In this document: positions 25,201 through 32,637 of the stretch, one piece after another
Position numbering within the stretch: position 1 is the first letter of the stretch
Layout: every line of letters starts with the position of its first letter
Assembly (NCBI GenBank): GCA_029964075.1
Contig: CM057149.1
Location: 11,108,465 to 11,172,464 of the forward strand
Source: Patiria pectinifera
Taxonomy: Eukaryota > Echinodermata > Asteroidea > Valvatida > Asterinidae
DNA length: 64,000 nucleotides
Direction of reading: 5' to 3'
The notes under the pieces: model-generated
The model's input: only the letters and a program-made list of their open reading frames with translations
Told to the model about the DNA's origin: nothing
Database searches by the model: none
Translations under genes and position numbers: made by a program

Positions 25201-28200
25201 TGCAGCGTAGTATAAACGAGTCCTGTTTATTACGTCACGATTTTTCTCATTTTACAAAGAACCCGACGACTGTTGATTTCAATTATGCGCTCGCCGACCA
25301 ACAAATTACTCGATGAATTTCAGTTTTATAAACATATAAACGCACATTACAAAAGAATGGGACTTTGTCATTTTGATATATACCGGTAGGCCTATGGGTC
25401 TACTCTACAATAAAAAAATATAAAAAACAAAACGACTTTCAGCATTACACAACCTCTTTAAGGAGTCCATACCAAAGGATATTCATAGCCAAGTTACAGG
25501 TACTGTAGCATTTACAAGCAATCTTAAGATGACAAGAAACCTCCATCCTTTCAAAATATTTGACATGTGGGGGGGGGGGGTAAACATTTGAAATTTATGA
25601 ACAGACAGGGAATAAACATTAACCCTAATAATTTACTAGGAACCATACCCATTCTGGCAAATTCCAACACCCACATGGGAAATCGTGCACACACACTGTT
25701 GGACTTAGTTTCTAGAGGTTGCCAAACCCAGTGTAAAAGACCATCAGTTTAGGGGTACTGTACCTATCCCAAAAGATTTCAACAAAACCTGCTGTTGGGC
25801 TTTGATGGGTTGAGTTCGGTTAAATGTAGGGTTAAAATGTGATTTTGAATAGTGCCAGATTAGTAATGACGTCATCAAAAGTCTGTCGACCTTCAACTCA
25901 ACTGCAAAGTCATCTTGTCCAGTGTCTAGTCAAAGGCTATTACTTAGGCCACAAAAAAAAGGCTCCAGTTTCTAGTTTGCGCGCGCGTCGTCGTAGCCAT
26001 GCACGTCGGAAAAATTAAAAAGTTGTTTTCAATTTAAGATGATGTCTCAAAACAGCCAAACTTACTGGTTTGACTGGAATCCTGCTGCTGCACAATTTTG
26101 ACGTGTTTTTAGATGGGGTTACGATCAAGTATAAGCTTTGTGTGGCCTTTCTGGGCTTGCATATATTTAGCACAGAATAGTTGAGCACCATTTGCAGACG
26201 GTACCGTATTTTTGTTATTTGTTTGGAAGCCAGACATGTGTATGGAAGTGATGGTCATGTATCTTGAACCTGTAAACACTTTTAAATTAGTGCAATATGT
26301 AAGGGAGCAGACTAATGATCGACCAGCCTGACAAAAATACGCAGCACTGCAGCACCCAGCCGACATTTGAAGAAAAAAAAAGTTTTTTTCAAAAAGGCAG
26401 TGTGTCCAGCAACCATTATCACCGGACGTTCACGATCGCGTGACCGATTATAAACTGGCCTTTAAGCACCTTTCCTTCGGGCCATTTCTGTCTTTCCTTT
26501 CCACCTACATGTACATGTAGTCCCCTTCACTTGCACTAAATCCTGGTGAATCATCCGGTCAAGATGACCCACCAAAGTCTTAAGTGGATTCAACAGCCAT
26601 GATGGCACCTGTTTGACTTGGGTTGACTCAAGCTCATACAGAGAGACAAAAGTGACGTGTGTCATATTTTACCTGAAGGTTGTGTGGGCAATTGTGACGT
26701 CACGTCAAAGACCTTTACTTTCTGCAAGTTCTTCAACTAGGATTTCATATGCTCCTACACAGGGCCATAAATGTTGCGTTTCATATTATACATTTTTTTA
26801 AAAATTACAATAACACTCAAATCTGAATACTAATGTACATTAAAATCCTTATTTCAGCTATATGGATGCTGGAGTACTGAGACAGTGAAAATAGACTTTT
26901 TTACAAAATTGTTGTTATGTACCGTACCCGGTAGCAACAATTTTAGAACAAGCCTATGGGCTCCGTGCGCCAACAAAGAGGGCGCCCTTTTACCTAGCAA
27001 CGACATCCCATGGGCAGGACATTTCGCTGGTTGACTTGCACTGTTCCTTGTGTGTGACGCAAGTACACCAGGGGATTTGTACTATGTACACGCAGTGGCC
27101 GCGATTCGCGCGGCAAACGAATTGCAGTCAGGCAAGATGGCGTCGGTCGGTCACTCCCATCTGTACTCTCTTTGCCGGTGAGGGGGTACTTGTGAACGGA
27201 GCGGATTGATGGTCAACAGTACTAAGTACATACATGTTAAAAAATCCCTGAAATGGTCTTTTGAGTGTGTGATTACAACTTGGCTTGAGATGTTTGCCAT
27301 TACCCAAAACAAGTAATTAAAACGTTTCATGGCATCAACAACGCTGGCTTTTACATGAGTCTCTCTACGCAGGTAAAATCCTACTCTGGTTGGGACTAGC
27401 CTTGTTGACCAGTGTACCCATTCTGCTTATGGTAGACCCACGCTTATTGCAACATGGATAGGCAAGACCATAGTCTGCTCCGGGTGAACCAACGTTAATT
27501 TCAACTTTGGCAGACAAGACCATAGTCTGCTGAGGGTGGACTCATGTTAATTTCAACTTGGGTAGACAAGATCATACATGTGGTTCTGCTCTGGTTGGAC
27601 CCACATTAATTTCAACATGGGCAGGCCAGACCATAGTTCTGCTCAACTTGGCCCCACGTTAATTTCAACATGGGCAGGCCAGACCATAGTTCTGCTCAGC
27701 TTGGACCCACGTTAATTTCAACATGGGCAGGCCAGACCATAGTTCTGCTCAGCTTGGACCCACGTTAATTTCAACATGGGCAGGCCACACCATAGTTCTG
27801 CTCAGGGTGAACCCACGTTAATTTCAACATTGGTAGGCAAGACCATAGTCTGCTCAGGGTGGACCCACGTTAATTTCAATGTGGGTACCAGTAGGCAAGA
27901 CAATAGTTCTGCTCAGGGTGGACCCATGTTAATTTAAACATGGGTAGACAAGATCATAGTTCTGCTCAGGGTGGACCCACGCAAATTTCAACATCGGTAG
28001 GCAAGACAATAGTTCTGCTCTGGGTGGACCCATGTTAATTTAAACATGGGTAGGCAAGATCATAGTTCTGCTCAGGGTGGACCCACGTTAATTTAAACAT
28101 GGGTAGGCAAAACCATAGTTCTGCTCAGCGTGGACCCACTTTAATTTCAACATGGGCAGGTTAGACCATAGTTCTTCTCCAGATGGTCCCACGTTAATTT

Positions 28201-31200
28201 CAAAATGGGTAAGCAAGACCATATAATTCTTCGCCAGATGGACCCACGTTAATTTCAACATGGGAGACAAGAACACAGTAAGCAAATGCCTATTGTCCCC
28301 ACTCAGTCAACTGCCAGTACCGTAGGGTGATGGTGAGACCTACCCTTGATAAGCACTTGCGGTTACGCAGACACAGCTTGGCTAGCTTCTGCTCAGAGGA
28401 GGCAAACTGGCTGTGATCATCCTCCTCATCAGAATACTGCACGTTGCTGAGACGCTTGTACTCATGCTGGAGTTTGCTGATGGCGTCTTGTAAGACATGG
28501 GCTGTATCCTCAAGCTCCTAGATGAGAAGAGGAAGAGATGTGGAGATGTCGTAATCAAAAAGTTTTTGATAGGGATATGGGAAGTCTGGTGGAAATATAT
28601 CTAGCTATATGTACGGTACATCAGGCTACAGTGAGGAACTAACGGGGCAAGACCAGCCAAGACATTGATGGACATCAAAGACAAGACTGAACTCAGCTTG
28701 GACCAGAGCTACTGAAAAAAAAATAAACTAGAGGTTGTAGGAACAACCACACGGTGTTGGGCCATGGATTACCGCAAACTTTTTCAACTTTTTGACTTTT
28801 TAACGTGCCGTCAGAGGGCGCTCTCACATTTGATGATGTCACCTATAAAATTTTTGTACAGTACTGCCTAGGCAGACACTCACATTGTTGAAAGCAAGTT
28901 CGCATCTTCTGCCAATTTCAAATAATAAGGCACTTTCGGTTTCGACCGGAAGGAAGGGTCACGTGATTTTGCACTTAATACCAAAAATGAAGACCCTGCA
29001 ATATTGTAGGCTATTGATTGCCATAAAAAACAAAATCAAATCTGTAGTAGTTGATTTTATATTGATTTTCAAAGATAAAAACTAGAAACTTTTGATTGCT
29101 TGTAATATGATACTTGATGACGTCATTGTGACGTGGTTACCAGAAAGTTCAAGTGCTACATGTATTTTAACTGTGCTGTATATAGCCAAATCTTGATTAT
29201 ATCTATCACGGTTGATTTTTTAGCAATTTTTGAAGGTTTAAAGGTCTTTTTATTGTAACTTCCGATCTGATGACGTAATCAATTTTTTTTTGCGCATAGG
29301 TTTTGTCTGCATTAAGATCATCATGTACATTAATTTTAAAGCGAATACCGCAAACTTCGCCACAGACATCAAGTCAAAATGCGTTTTTGACGTTTTTAAA
29401 CCTGCCGCTAGAGGGAGCTCCAACTCTTCATGGCGTCACCCATTATTTTTTTTGAAAGGTCAATCCAGGCAGACACCAACATCATTGAAAGCAAGTTCAA
29501 ATCTTTTTCCACTTTCAAATTATTAAGCACTTCCAGTTTCGACCGGAAGGAAGGGTCATGTGATTTGACGCGCACAGGATGAAAGGAAGAGTATACATGT
29601 ATTATCATGTCGATTCCCGCAAAATTCAAGTTCCGGTCTCTCACGGTTGATTTTATATTAAATTCCAAAGATAAAATTTATTATATTTTGAAGTGTCGTC
29701 ACGTGACCCATGACGACGTCATGATGACATAATTACAAAAAAATACATCTGCAGTGGGTTGGGCATTTGGGTATTGACAAATGAAGTTCATATGTTTCCA
29801 TTTTTCCAAACAGTTCCGGAGAAGAATCTGTCTTGAATAAAAAAAAGAAAAAGAATATTGAATTCAACACCTAAAAATTGGAATTTACTTGAAAATTCCA
29901 ATGGTGCATCTACAGGTATTTTGGCAGCAAACTATTTATGCAGCAAATTGTTTTTATGTTTTTAATCTGTCAATGCCAATCGACAAATGTCTGGGGTCAG
30001 ATAGGTTATCAGTGTGTTTTGTGCCTGCTCTTTATCTGCCACTGCACTTTTGGGGAAATGAATGTATTCAGCCACAATGTTATCTCTGTTTCCGATATCA
30101 CGAAGAAAAAAAAACAGAGACAGAAAACCTAGAAACGTCCCCCCCCCCCAGTTATTTCCACTTGAAACTTGGGCTGCTTGAAGAGATATGGATTGAATGT
30201 TTCAGGATTTGAGCAACAAAGCCAAAATTGAATGTATGCAGATAGCCATGCTTGTCCTGTGGCAGCCAGAGGCGCATACAAAATATCCTGATTTTCTTTA
30301 GTTTTTTTTTAATAGTTTTCCTATACCGCAAAGGTCCTGGGTCCTGTGTCCTTGTTCTGAATCTGAATCTACAATTTTTTTGCGTGTAAACATATGGAGG
30401 AGCACTGAGTTGGCCCATGCAGTTGTACCCATTTGTATGAAACATCCAACAGGGGCGGATCCAGGAATTTTTGCAGGGGGGGGGGTTTCATCAGAATTTT
30501 TTTTAAAATGTAGACAAGTTTTTTTCAATCAATAGTGGGGAGGGAGGGAGGGGGGCGTACCATACTTAAAATGGGGGCACTGTTCAAATTTGACGCTTAT
30601 TAACTCTATTATTACAAAAAGTTTACAAATACCCCTAACCAAGCTGGCTATAATTTGTTTGAGTGTCAAAACGGGGGTTATTCAGATTATTTTCACAGAA
30701 TTTCTATAAAAAACAATTTTTTTTGACAGAGCTGGGTTTTTTTGGGACCTCCAAACCCCCTCCCGTTGGATCCGTGCCTGTCCGAACATGACACCCCCTC
30801 CCCCCAAGTTAAGAAATAGTGCAGCCTGGCCCCAGACATAATACATGTACCTCAACTCCCCCTCCTCTTGGGGGCTATAACTCTTATTCTGTGGTGGTCA
30901 GAGGCAATTGTAAAAAAAAAATACTGCAAGTGAGACTTGTGCGATCCCCTGGCATGCTGGCAGTTTTTATAAAGTCAGTTACATAGTTCAGATACTTGTC
31001 AGTGTTCCTAACCACAACATGGAAGATTTCTATTGTTTTAGAAGTAGTGACCTTTGACCTGTCGGCCCCCCAAAGCAATAGGCTTCTTAACACTATCAAG
31101 AACAACCCACAAACCAAATTTCTAATTCCTAAGTAAAGTAGTTCTCAAGTTATCGTGCTGACAAGAGCTGAAGCTATAGTCCATCATTTGCAGCTATCCA

Positions 31201-32637
31201 AAAAGTAACTAACGTCTGAACGTAATCGTTGTTGAAAAACATACTTGGTTGAATGATGGTAAGGGGACTAAACTACATGTGAAATTCTTCTTTCTGGCAA
31301 GCTGTCGTTTTAAAAGAAATCAACGAAAGAAGCTGAAGGCCTTTCCAAGGTGCGTCTTAAGATGCACTGTTGGAAATTTCCGTTAGTAGTTTGTTTTCAG
31401 TTATACCGGTATGTTTTCATACGGCATTAAAGAGAAAAAAATAGGAGGAAAACAATAAAAAGTTTGAAAAAGTAATATATATTAAAAACTTGGATCAAAA
31501 TTCATTGTAAAGGCAAAACTAATGGTAATGTGCTACAATGTGTTTATCATTTTGTTGTCCTCTCTCAAAGCCCGAGTCCATCATTTGCAGCTATCCAAAA
31601 AGTAGCTGGCGTAATTATTGTTGAAAAACAACTTGGTTGAAAGATAGTAAGAGGACTAAACTCCCTGCCAAATCATTCTTTCTGGCAAGCTGTCATTTTG
31701 AAGTAATTGACGAAAGAAGGCCCTTCCAACGGTGCTTCTTAAGACGCACAGTAGGAAAATTTAAGTTAGGAGTTCGTTTTGTTATTCGGCGAAGCGCGCG
31801 CAAGCATTGGCACGACGCACACGCACCCCCGGTTGCTGTAAATCGTCGGATCAGTACGCGACATAGCGTTGCTGCATTCGGCTCAGCGAGAACGTGTCTC
31901 GGACGCTGAATTCAGGCGCAATTCAAAACATGATTCAGCAACTTTTGATTTGAAATCAAGATCCTAGCATGATGTTTTTCTCAAAATATACAGCTGAAGC
32001 TGAGCTGAAACTTCATCAGGTTGATTGTTCAGCACTCTTCTTTAGATTTTAAGCACTTTTGTTGCTTCAAACGAACAAAATGCACAAATTACAAATGATG
32101 GACTATAACTTTAAAACAATGATTAGAGCAACCTAAACTTACACTAGACTGCAGTTGTAAAATACCCCCGAGTGCAGCTTTTTCACCAACACAAGTGAGA
32201 TTCCGAGTTCTGATTCTCTTAGGAAATTGTCTTTTTCCTTACAGTGGTTAGAAGTAAACTTCACTAAAATTGGGTAAAAAAAAAAAATTGCAGCCAAATT
32301 GCCAACCTCAAACTTTTTATTGCAACATTTGGCCATTTCATTTTTGAACTGTACATGTGCAAGTTTCTGTGGTAAATGTTAATTAAACAAGTTAATTAAA
32401 GACAACTTTTAAAGGAACCTTAACGAAAAAAAAGAATGAAAGACCAACAGTCAAACAATACAAAATATCCAAACGGATGATTTTGAGGACGTTAAACACA
32501 CAATTTGTTTTTTTTTTCAGCCTTAACAAACCAAGTACTGAGCTAGAATTAAAAGTGAACTCTGAATTTGGAGAATAGTACAGTTAGTAATTAAATGTAT
32601 TTTTTCTTACCGTTTCTTGGTCCTCATTTAGAACCAT
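1138..32637 (-). CDS. PH-domain / actin-related (Arp) fusion protein, 3' end outside the window
   Basis: Multi-exon minus-strand gene; exons at 32611-32637, 28344-28517, 23426-24418, 22087-22284, 21613-21705, 19295-19432, 16028-16249, 13995-14117, 9897-10005, 8240-8375, 5391-5439, 4155-4267 and 1138-1284 join in phase to about 840 residues. Residues 10-67 are charged, possibly helical. Residues 68-398 are acidic and Ser-rich with Tyr motifs (YETP, YEEV, YMAV, IYEF). Residues about 428-520 form a PH domain (EGYMEKLPMG, KKWKKRYFRSKQGNLFYYE, final-helix Trp in EFEDWKIIL). From residue 543 an actin fold follows: VAIIDVGGCSVRAG (phosphate-1 loop), YVQEQALMALYSY, SGIVVNIGERIDVVPIVDGY (phosphate-2), FVAQDYQAELKF, TEGLFHPEVWGKDHPGLHT and NDIRKQMCR. 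The catalytic-loop Asp of actin's DSGDG is Asn and the D-loop is nearly absent, so filament formation and ATP hydrolysis are doubtful (inference). I do not recognise a named orthologue. Confidence 0.9.
1557..1839. mobile_element. hAT-like MITE, GGGCCCAATTTCAT family
   Basis: Ends CAGGGCCCAATTTCATAGC and its inverse GCTACGAAATTGGGCCCTG. Interior has repeated gcttaagcag motifs. No intact 8-bp duplication is visible. Same family as the foldback at 55,594. Confidence 0.75.
2044..2515 (-). mobile_element. LINE reverse-transcriptase C-terminal remnant (CR1/L2 type)
   Basis: A 92-residue open stretch at 2044-2322 reads FKILLFVYKFFHNQAPEYF ... RSNAGDRTFTVTAAKEWNEL ... FKKILKTYLF, the characteristic end of CR1/L2-like non-LTR polyproteins. 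Upstream, broken by stops and frameshifts, are SRLDYCNGLLTEVP and a degraded W-L-P region. 5'-truncated dead copy inside or beyond the PH-Arp gene's distal intron. Confidence 0.85.
2920..3455. mobile_element. 535-bp TIR element, copy 1
   Basis: Ends agtccataatttgcag and caaatgatggact. Nearly the whole length matches 31,574-32,108, and the left end matches 31,177-31,390. Non-coding MITE of undetermined superfamily. Confidence 0.75.
3787..4058 (+). mobile_element. tRNA-derived SINE
   Basis: Head resembles a tRNA with box A (TGGTCTAGAGGTAGAGC) and box B (GGTTCGAGCCC) and a CAT anticodon-like loop, followed by a SINE body (cttgagtaaggcgctttacc). Not a functional tRNA: the acceptor does not pair well and the body continues for 200 bp. 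Confidence 0.75.
4155..4267 (-). CDS. PH-Arp gene, actin-fold exon 6
   Basis: Acceptor gccaccag, donor TCAGC|gtaagt. ACFVAQDYQAELKFCSLDPE, then LCSTYIDVEKYDIPNGS; aligns with actin LCYVALDFEQEM ... YELPDGQ. 113 nt, leaves in phase 2. Confidence 0.93.
4900..5309. repeat. 410-bp foldback element
   Basis: Inverted arms of about 90 bp (catatttttacctaatgg ... ccattaggtaaaaatatg), with further matching inner segments (ggtgtttacc / ggtaaacac, gaaaacattttc). Lies in the intron between the exons at 4155 and 5391, only about 80 bp from the latter. Confidence 0.8.
5391..5439 (-). CDS. PH-Arp gene, actin-fold micro-exon
   Basis: 49 nt. Acceptor cttgatacag, donor GAAAGG|gtaaga. RFFTEIEMYIARYLKER corresponds to actin SFTTTAEREIVRDIKEK. 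Phases 2 to 0 match both neighbours. Confidence 0.88.
5836..6660. repeat. Minisatellite, (T)GACTTGTGATT unit
   Basis: About 825 bp of 10-14-bp variants of acttgtgattg / acttgtgatttg, with higher-order blocks (tgactgatttttgacagac) repeated every 200-250 bp. Sparse relatives occur at 3,575-3,620 and 8,840-8,890. Gives a meaningless KSQVKSQV-type open frame on the minus strand. Confidence 0.9.
7886..8024. repeat. Short foldback
   Basis: Arms attgttgactgctgtgatgt and its inverse (acatcacagcagtcaacaac) surround about 85 bp. Intron of the PH-Arp gene. Confidence 0.75.
8240..8375 (-). CDS. PH-Arp gene, actin-fold exon 4 (phosphate-2 loop)
   Basis: Acceptor cacgatgcag, donor AATCG|gtgagt. VNIGERIDVVPIVDGYIIQK, then GVYRLPFGGRQITEHLRCLM, TEGGN. 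Aligns with actin [20 protein letters not shown] and RLDLAGRDLTDYLMKIL. The Asp154-equivalent is Asn and DSGDG reads NIGER. Confidence 0.93.
8521..8590. repeat. 35-bp tandem duplication
   Basis: Two identical copies of a 35-bp unit starting atggtgaagctgattttgac, next to the acceptor side of the exon at 8240-8375. Confidence 0.9.
9622..9692 (-). other. tRNA-like sequence (Arg-TCT-like)
   Basis: Folds as a rough cloverleaf: acceptor GCTCATT/AGTGAGC, anticodon stem CCTGA/TCAGG with loop CTTCTAA, T-arm with GTTCGAAT. The D-arm spacing is abnormal and one T-stem pair is mismatched, so a pseudogene or SINE head is more likely than a working tRNA. Confidence 0.4.
9897..10005 (-). CDS. PH-Arp gene, actin-fold exon 3
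   Basis: Acceptor cttgatag, donor AGTAG|gtaggt. EKVVEMIFDRFNPEGVYVQE then QALMALYSYKATSGIV, equal to actin about 116-152. Actin Q137 is conserved (YVQEQALMAL). An overlapping gt four bases earlier would break the frame with the next exon. Confidence 0.92.
10130..10322 (-). mobile_element. tRNA-derived SINE, minus strand
   Basis: Minus strand starts with ctagctcagtggtcaagtgg and a box B (gtgggttcgagtcccacc). The anticodon loop ACTAGTA lacks T33, so it is not a functional tRNA. The SINE body (aacactaggtatacagtg, gtcgggagaatgagggatt) follows. Confidence 0.7.
13045..13305. mobile_element. Short relative of the 1-kb Harbinger-like MITE
   Basis: Left end gccaaaaacaaaaaatagtt, then ctgcttccggtt; right end gcaatcggaaatggaag followed by poly-T, matching the termini of 58,452-59,477. 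Internally deleted or divergent copy. Confidence 0.6.
13310..13510. repeat. Dispersed repeat, paired with 48,775-48,965
   Basis: Shares gcacaaaatttgtcc, cccacaaattctggtat, cacgagcaa and ataacattttgcctctaaa in the same order with 48,775-48,965. No coding content. Confidence 0.6.
13995..14117 (-). CDS. PH-Arp gene, actin-fold exon 2
   Basis: Acceptor cttcctacag, donor CTTACA|gtaagt. FKLSMQTMEGLLDTAFTELG then IDPIAYQLMVIVPFNLGPKLT aligns to actin about 78-115 (MEKIWHHTF ... VLLTEAPLNPK). 41 codons, phase 0. Confidence 0.92.
14717..15276. mobile_element. hAT-like MITE made of GAGTC repeats
   Basis: Ends cagagttgtaacgagtc and gactcgagtcattacaactctg. Terminal 100 bp on both sides carry repeats of gactcgagtcgagtc, so each end can fold on itself. 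About 560 bp, no open frame of note. The 8-bp flanks do not match. Confidence 0.75.
16028..16249 (-). CDS. PH-Arp gene, start of actin fold (subdomain 1/2)
   Basis: Acceptor ccccttag, donor GTCAAG|gtgcga. Starts HVAIIDVGGCSVRAGVLSDS, equivalent to the actin phosphate-1 loop; D11 is kept, K18 is R. The later YGYEALTPEVRCVSRLSSPF stretch recalls the YVGDEAQSKRGIL region, with an SPF motif also seen in Arp5-type proteins. Most of the actin D-loop is missing. Confidence 0.93.
16368..16640. mobile_element. hAT-type MITE with perfect 8-bp duplication
   Basis: 273 bp, ends CATGGGCGTCGCGAGG / CCTGGCGACGCCCATG, flanked by TACATCAT on both sides (16360-16367 and 16641-16648). Interior is poly-G/C plus an A/G-rich tract. 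Lies about 120 bp upstream of the exon at 16028-16249. Confidence 0.9.
16738..16890. repeat. Tandem duplication of about 74 bp
   Basis: Two copies of a unit containing acccctggattt, ccaatttaaatgtgtcaaaa and gactgcagtcgatgtatct with a few substitutions. Confidence 0.85.
18995..19165. repeat. Short-TIR repeat, copy 2
   Basis: Related to 121-371 (aaatatccgggtgtgct, gatgacggcctgaacccgt, gcgcgaactggttaa). Left end is degraded. Confidence 0.6.
19295..19432 (-). CDS. PH-Arp gene, exon with C-terminal PH helix
   Basis: Acceptor gatcgtag, donor AGAAAG|gttagt. RGRVLLLRCSSRMEFEDWKI then ILNAESGVYNTTPKS and a linker to the actin fold. The FEDWKIIL helix with its invariant Trp is the PH signature. 46 codons. 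Confidence 0.92.
21376..21418. repeat. (CAAA)n microsatellite
   Basis: About ten uninterrupted copies of caaa/acaa in the PH-Arp intron. Confidence 0.95.
21613..21705 (-). CDS. PH-Arp gene, exon with middle PH strands
   Basis: Acceptor cttacag, donor GACATG|gtgagt. 31 codons, DHKAKKSLGYIQLVGGRITE then ISNKCIEVTDM; typical PH strands 4-6 (L-G-x-I-x-L). Phase 0 on both sides. Confidence 0.92.
22087..22284 (-). CDS. PH-Arp gene, exon with first half of PH domain
   Basis: Acceptor gctgatcag, donor TATGAG|gtttgt. 66 codons: a linker IPIVQDLYANIQRHQPDGES, then the PH strands 1-3 with MEGYMEKLPMGRRRASFIKK and WKKRYFRSKQGNLFYYE. Basic residues between strands 1 and 2 fit phosphoinositide binding (inference). 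Confidence 0.93.
22575..23122. repeat. Large imperfect palindrome duplicating an exon-like sequence
   Basis: Left arm about 22,575-22,828 and right arm about 22,849-23,122 are inverted copies around a 20-bp centre. Matches include ccaatggaattaaa, gtttcatcagctttgtgca, ctgcattccttcagaag and gaggaggtgtgcaatgac. Arms differ by substitutions and a roughly 36-bp insertion in the right arm. The left arm keeps a donor (gtgagt); the equivalent site in the right arm reads gtgatt. Confidence 0.88.
22719..22781 (-). CDS. PH-Arp gene, possible cassette exon inside a palindrome
   Basis: A strong acceptor (cctgcattccttcag) and donor (CCGAAA|gtgagt) bound 21 codons, KFSAAARTFHHCLQCCMNIP+K, phase 0 to 0, so inclusion or skipping both keep frame. 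The frame is open upstream (HTIEEVCNDIRGDPAFLQ) across the palindrome centre near 22,838, so the original exon may have been longer and lost its acceptor to the inverted duplication. Confidence 0.5.
23426..24418 (-). CDS. PH-Arp gene, exon 3 (large acidic, Tyr-motif exon)
   Basis: Acceptor cttgtttcag, donor GATCCG|gtaagc. 331 codons. Begins LMTVEWESEKK, then runs of Ser/Glu/Asp, a helical segment (DFVQSLAAQVEAMQEAIRKS), and spaced tyrosine motifs SYETPM, EYEEVL, NYMAVS and IYEFPP plus DYSDVPEQD, resembling docking sites of signalling adaptors (inference). Ends HFEERDNVKKWDP. Largest clear exon of the window. Confidence 0.92.
24969..25457. mobile_element. TTAA-flanked element, copy A
   Basis: 489 bp between TTAA at 24965-24968 and 25458-25461; termini AGAGGTTGTG / CACAACCTCT. 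Left half equals the arm of 54,391-54,874, but the right half has a different sequence with only an inner aataaacaggactc palindrome. Non-coding; the TTAA target would suit a piggyBac-type mover. Confidence 0.75.
25955..26385. mobile_element. PIF/Harbinger-like MITE, second copy (degraded right end)
   Basis: Preceded by TTA, starts GGCC then aaaaaaaaggctccagtttct and follows the order of 756-1126 (cctgctgctgcacaatttt, cgtgtttttagat). The internal region carries an extra 100 bp and the right terminus is not recognisable. Confidence 0.7.
26945..27190. repeat. Dispersed repeat, paired with 50,665-50,870
   Basis: Shares ccttttacct, catcccatggg-like, tgtgtgtgacgcaagtaca-like and gcagtcaggcaagatggcgt with 50,665-50,870. 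The 'caagatggcg' looks like a start context but belongs to the repeat. Confidence 0.6.
27400..28280. repeat. 53-bp minisatellite, about 16 copies
   Basis: Units are exactly 53 bp where checked (27611, 27664, 27717, 27770): ttctgctcagggtggaccc, acgttaatttcaacatggg and caggccagaccatag. Ends about 60 bp before the exon at 28344-28517. Confidence 0.95.
28344..28517 (-). CDS. PH-Arp gene, exon 2
   Basis: Acceptor ctcatctag, donor TCAAGG|gtaggt. 58 codons in phase 0: ELEDTAHVLQDAISKLQHEY, then an acidic YSDEEDDHSQF turn and KLAKLCLRNRKC. Heptad-like spacing suggests a short coiled coil. Confidence 0.85.
28735..29750. repeat. Two direct copies of a roughly 600-bp repeat
   Basis: Blocks ccgcaaact, ggcagacac ... 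gaaagcaagttc and tttcgaccggaaggaagggtca occur in the same order at 28,770-28,965 and 29,348-29,565. Confidence 0.7.
30452..30782. mobile_element. Degraded hAT-like element
   Basis: Ends caggggcggatccagg and, inverted, ttggatccgtgcctg, with G-rich and C-rich subterminal tracts. No target duplication found. Confidence 0.5.
30885..31150. repeat. Single unit of the GACCTTGACC repeat
   Basis: One diverged copy of the unit found in tandem at 53,210-53,945 (gatttctattgttttag, tgacctttgacct, gcaataggcttctt, cccacaaaccaaattt, tctcaagttatcg). Confidence 0.75.
31177..31390. mobile_element. 535-bp TIR element, left-end fragment
   Basis: Begins tagtccatcatttgcagct, then atccaaaaagtaact, and stops about 210 bp in. 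Lies 180 bp from the full copy that follows. Confidence 0.7.
31574..32108. mobile_element. 535-bp TIR element, copy 2
   Basis: Termini agtccatcatttgcag and caaatgatggact; colinear with 2,920-3,455 over its whole length. Located in the PH-Arp first intron. Confidence 0.78.
32611..32637 (-). CDS. PH-Arp gene, putative first coding exon
   Basis: MVLNEDQET followed by ACG|gtaaga, phase 0, joining correctly to the next exon. No other coding sequence is visible upstream, but nine residues is little evidence and an unseen 5' exon is possible. Confidence 0.55.

Noticed and set aside
27400..28280. CRISPR-like array
   Set aside because: Units are contiguous tandem repeats without unique spacers, in a eukaryotic intron.
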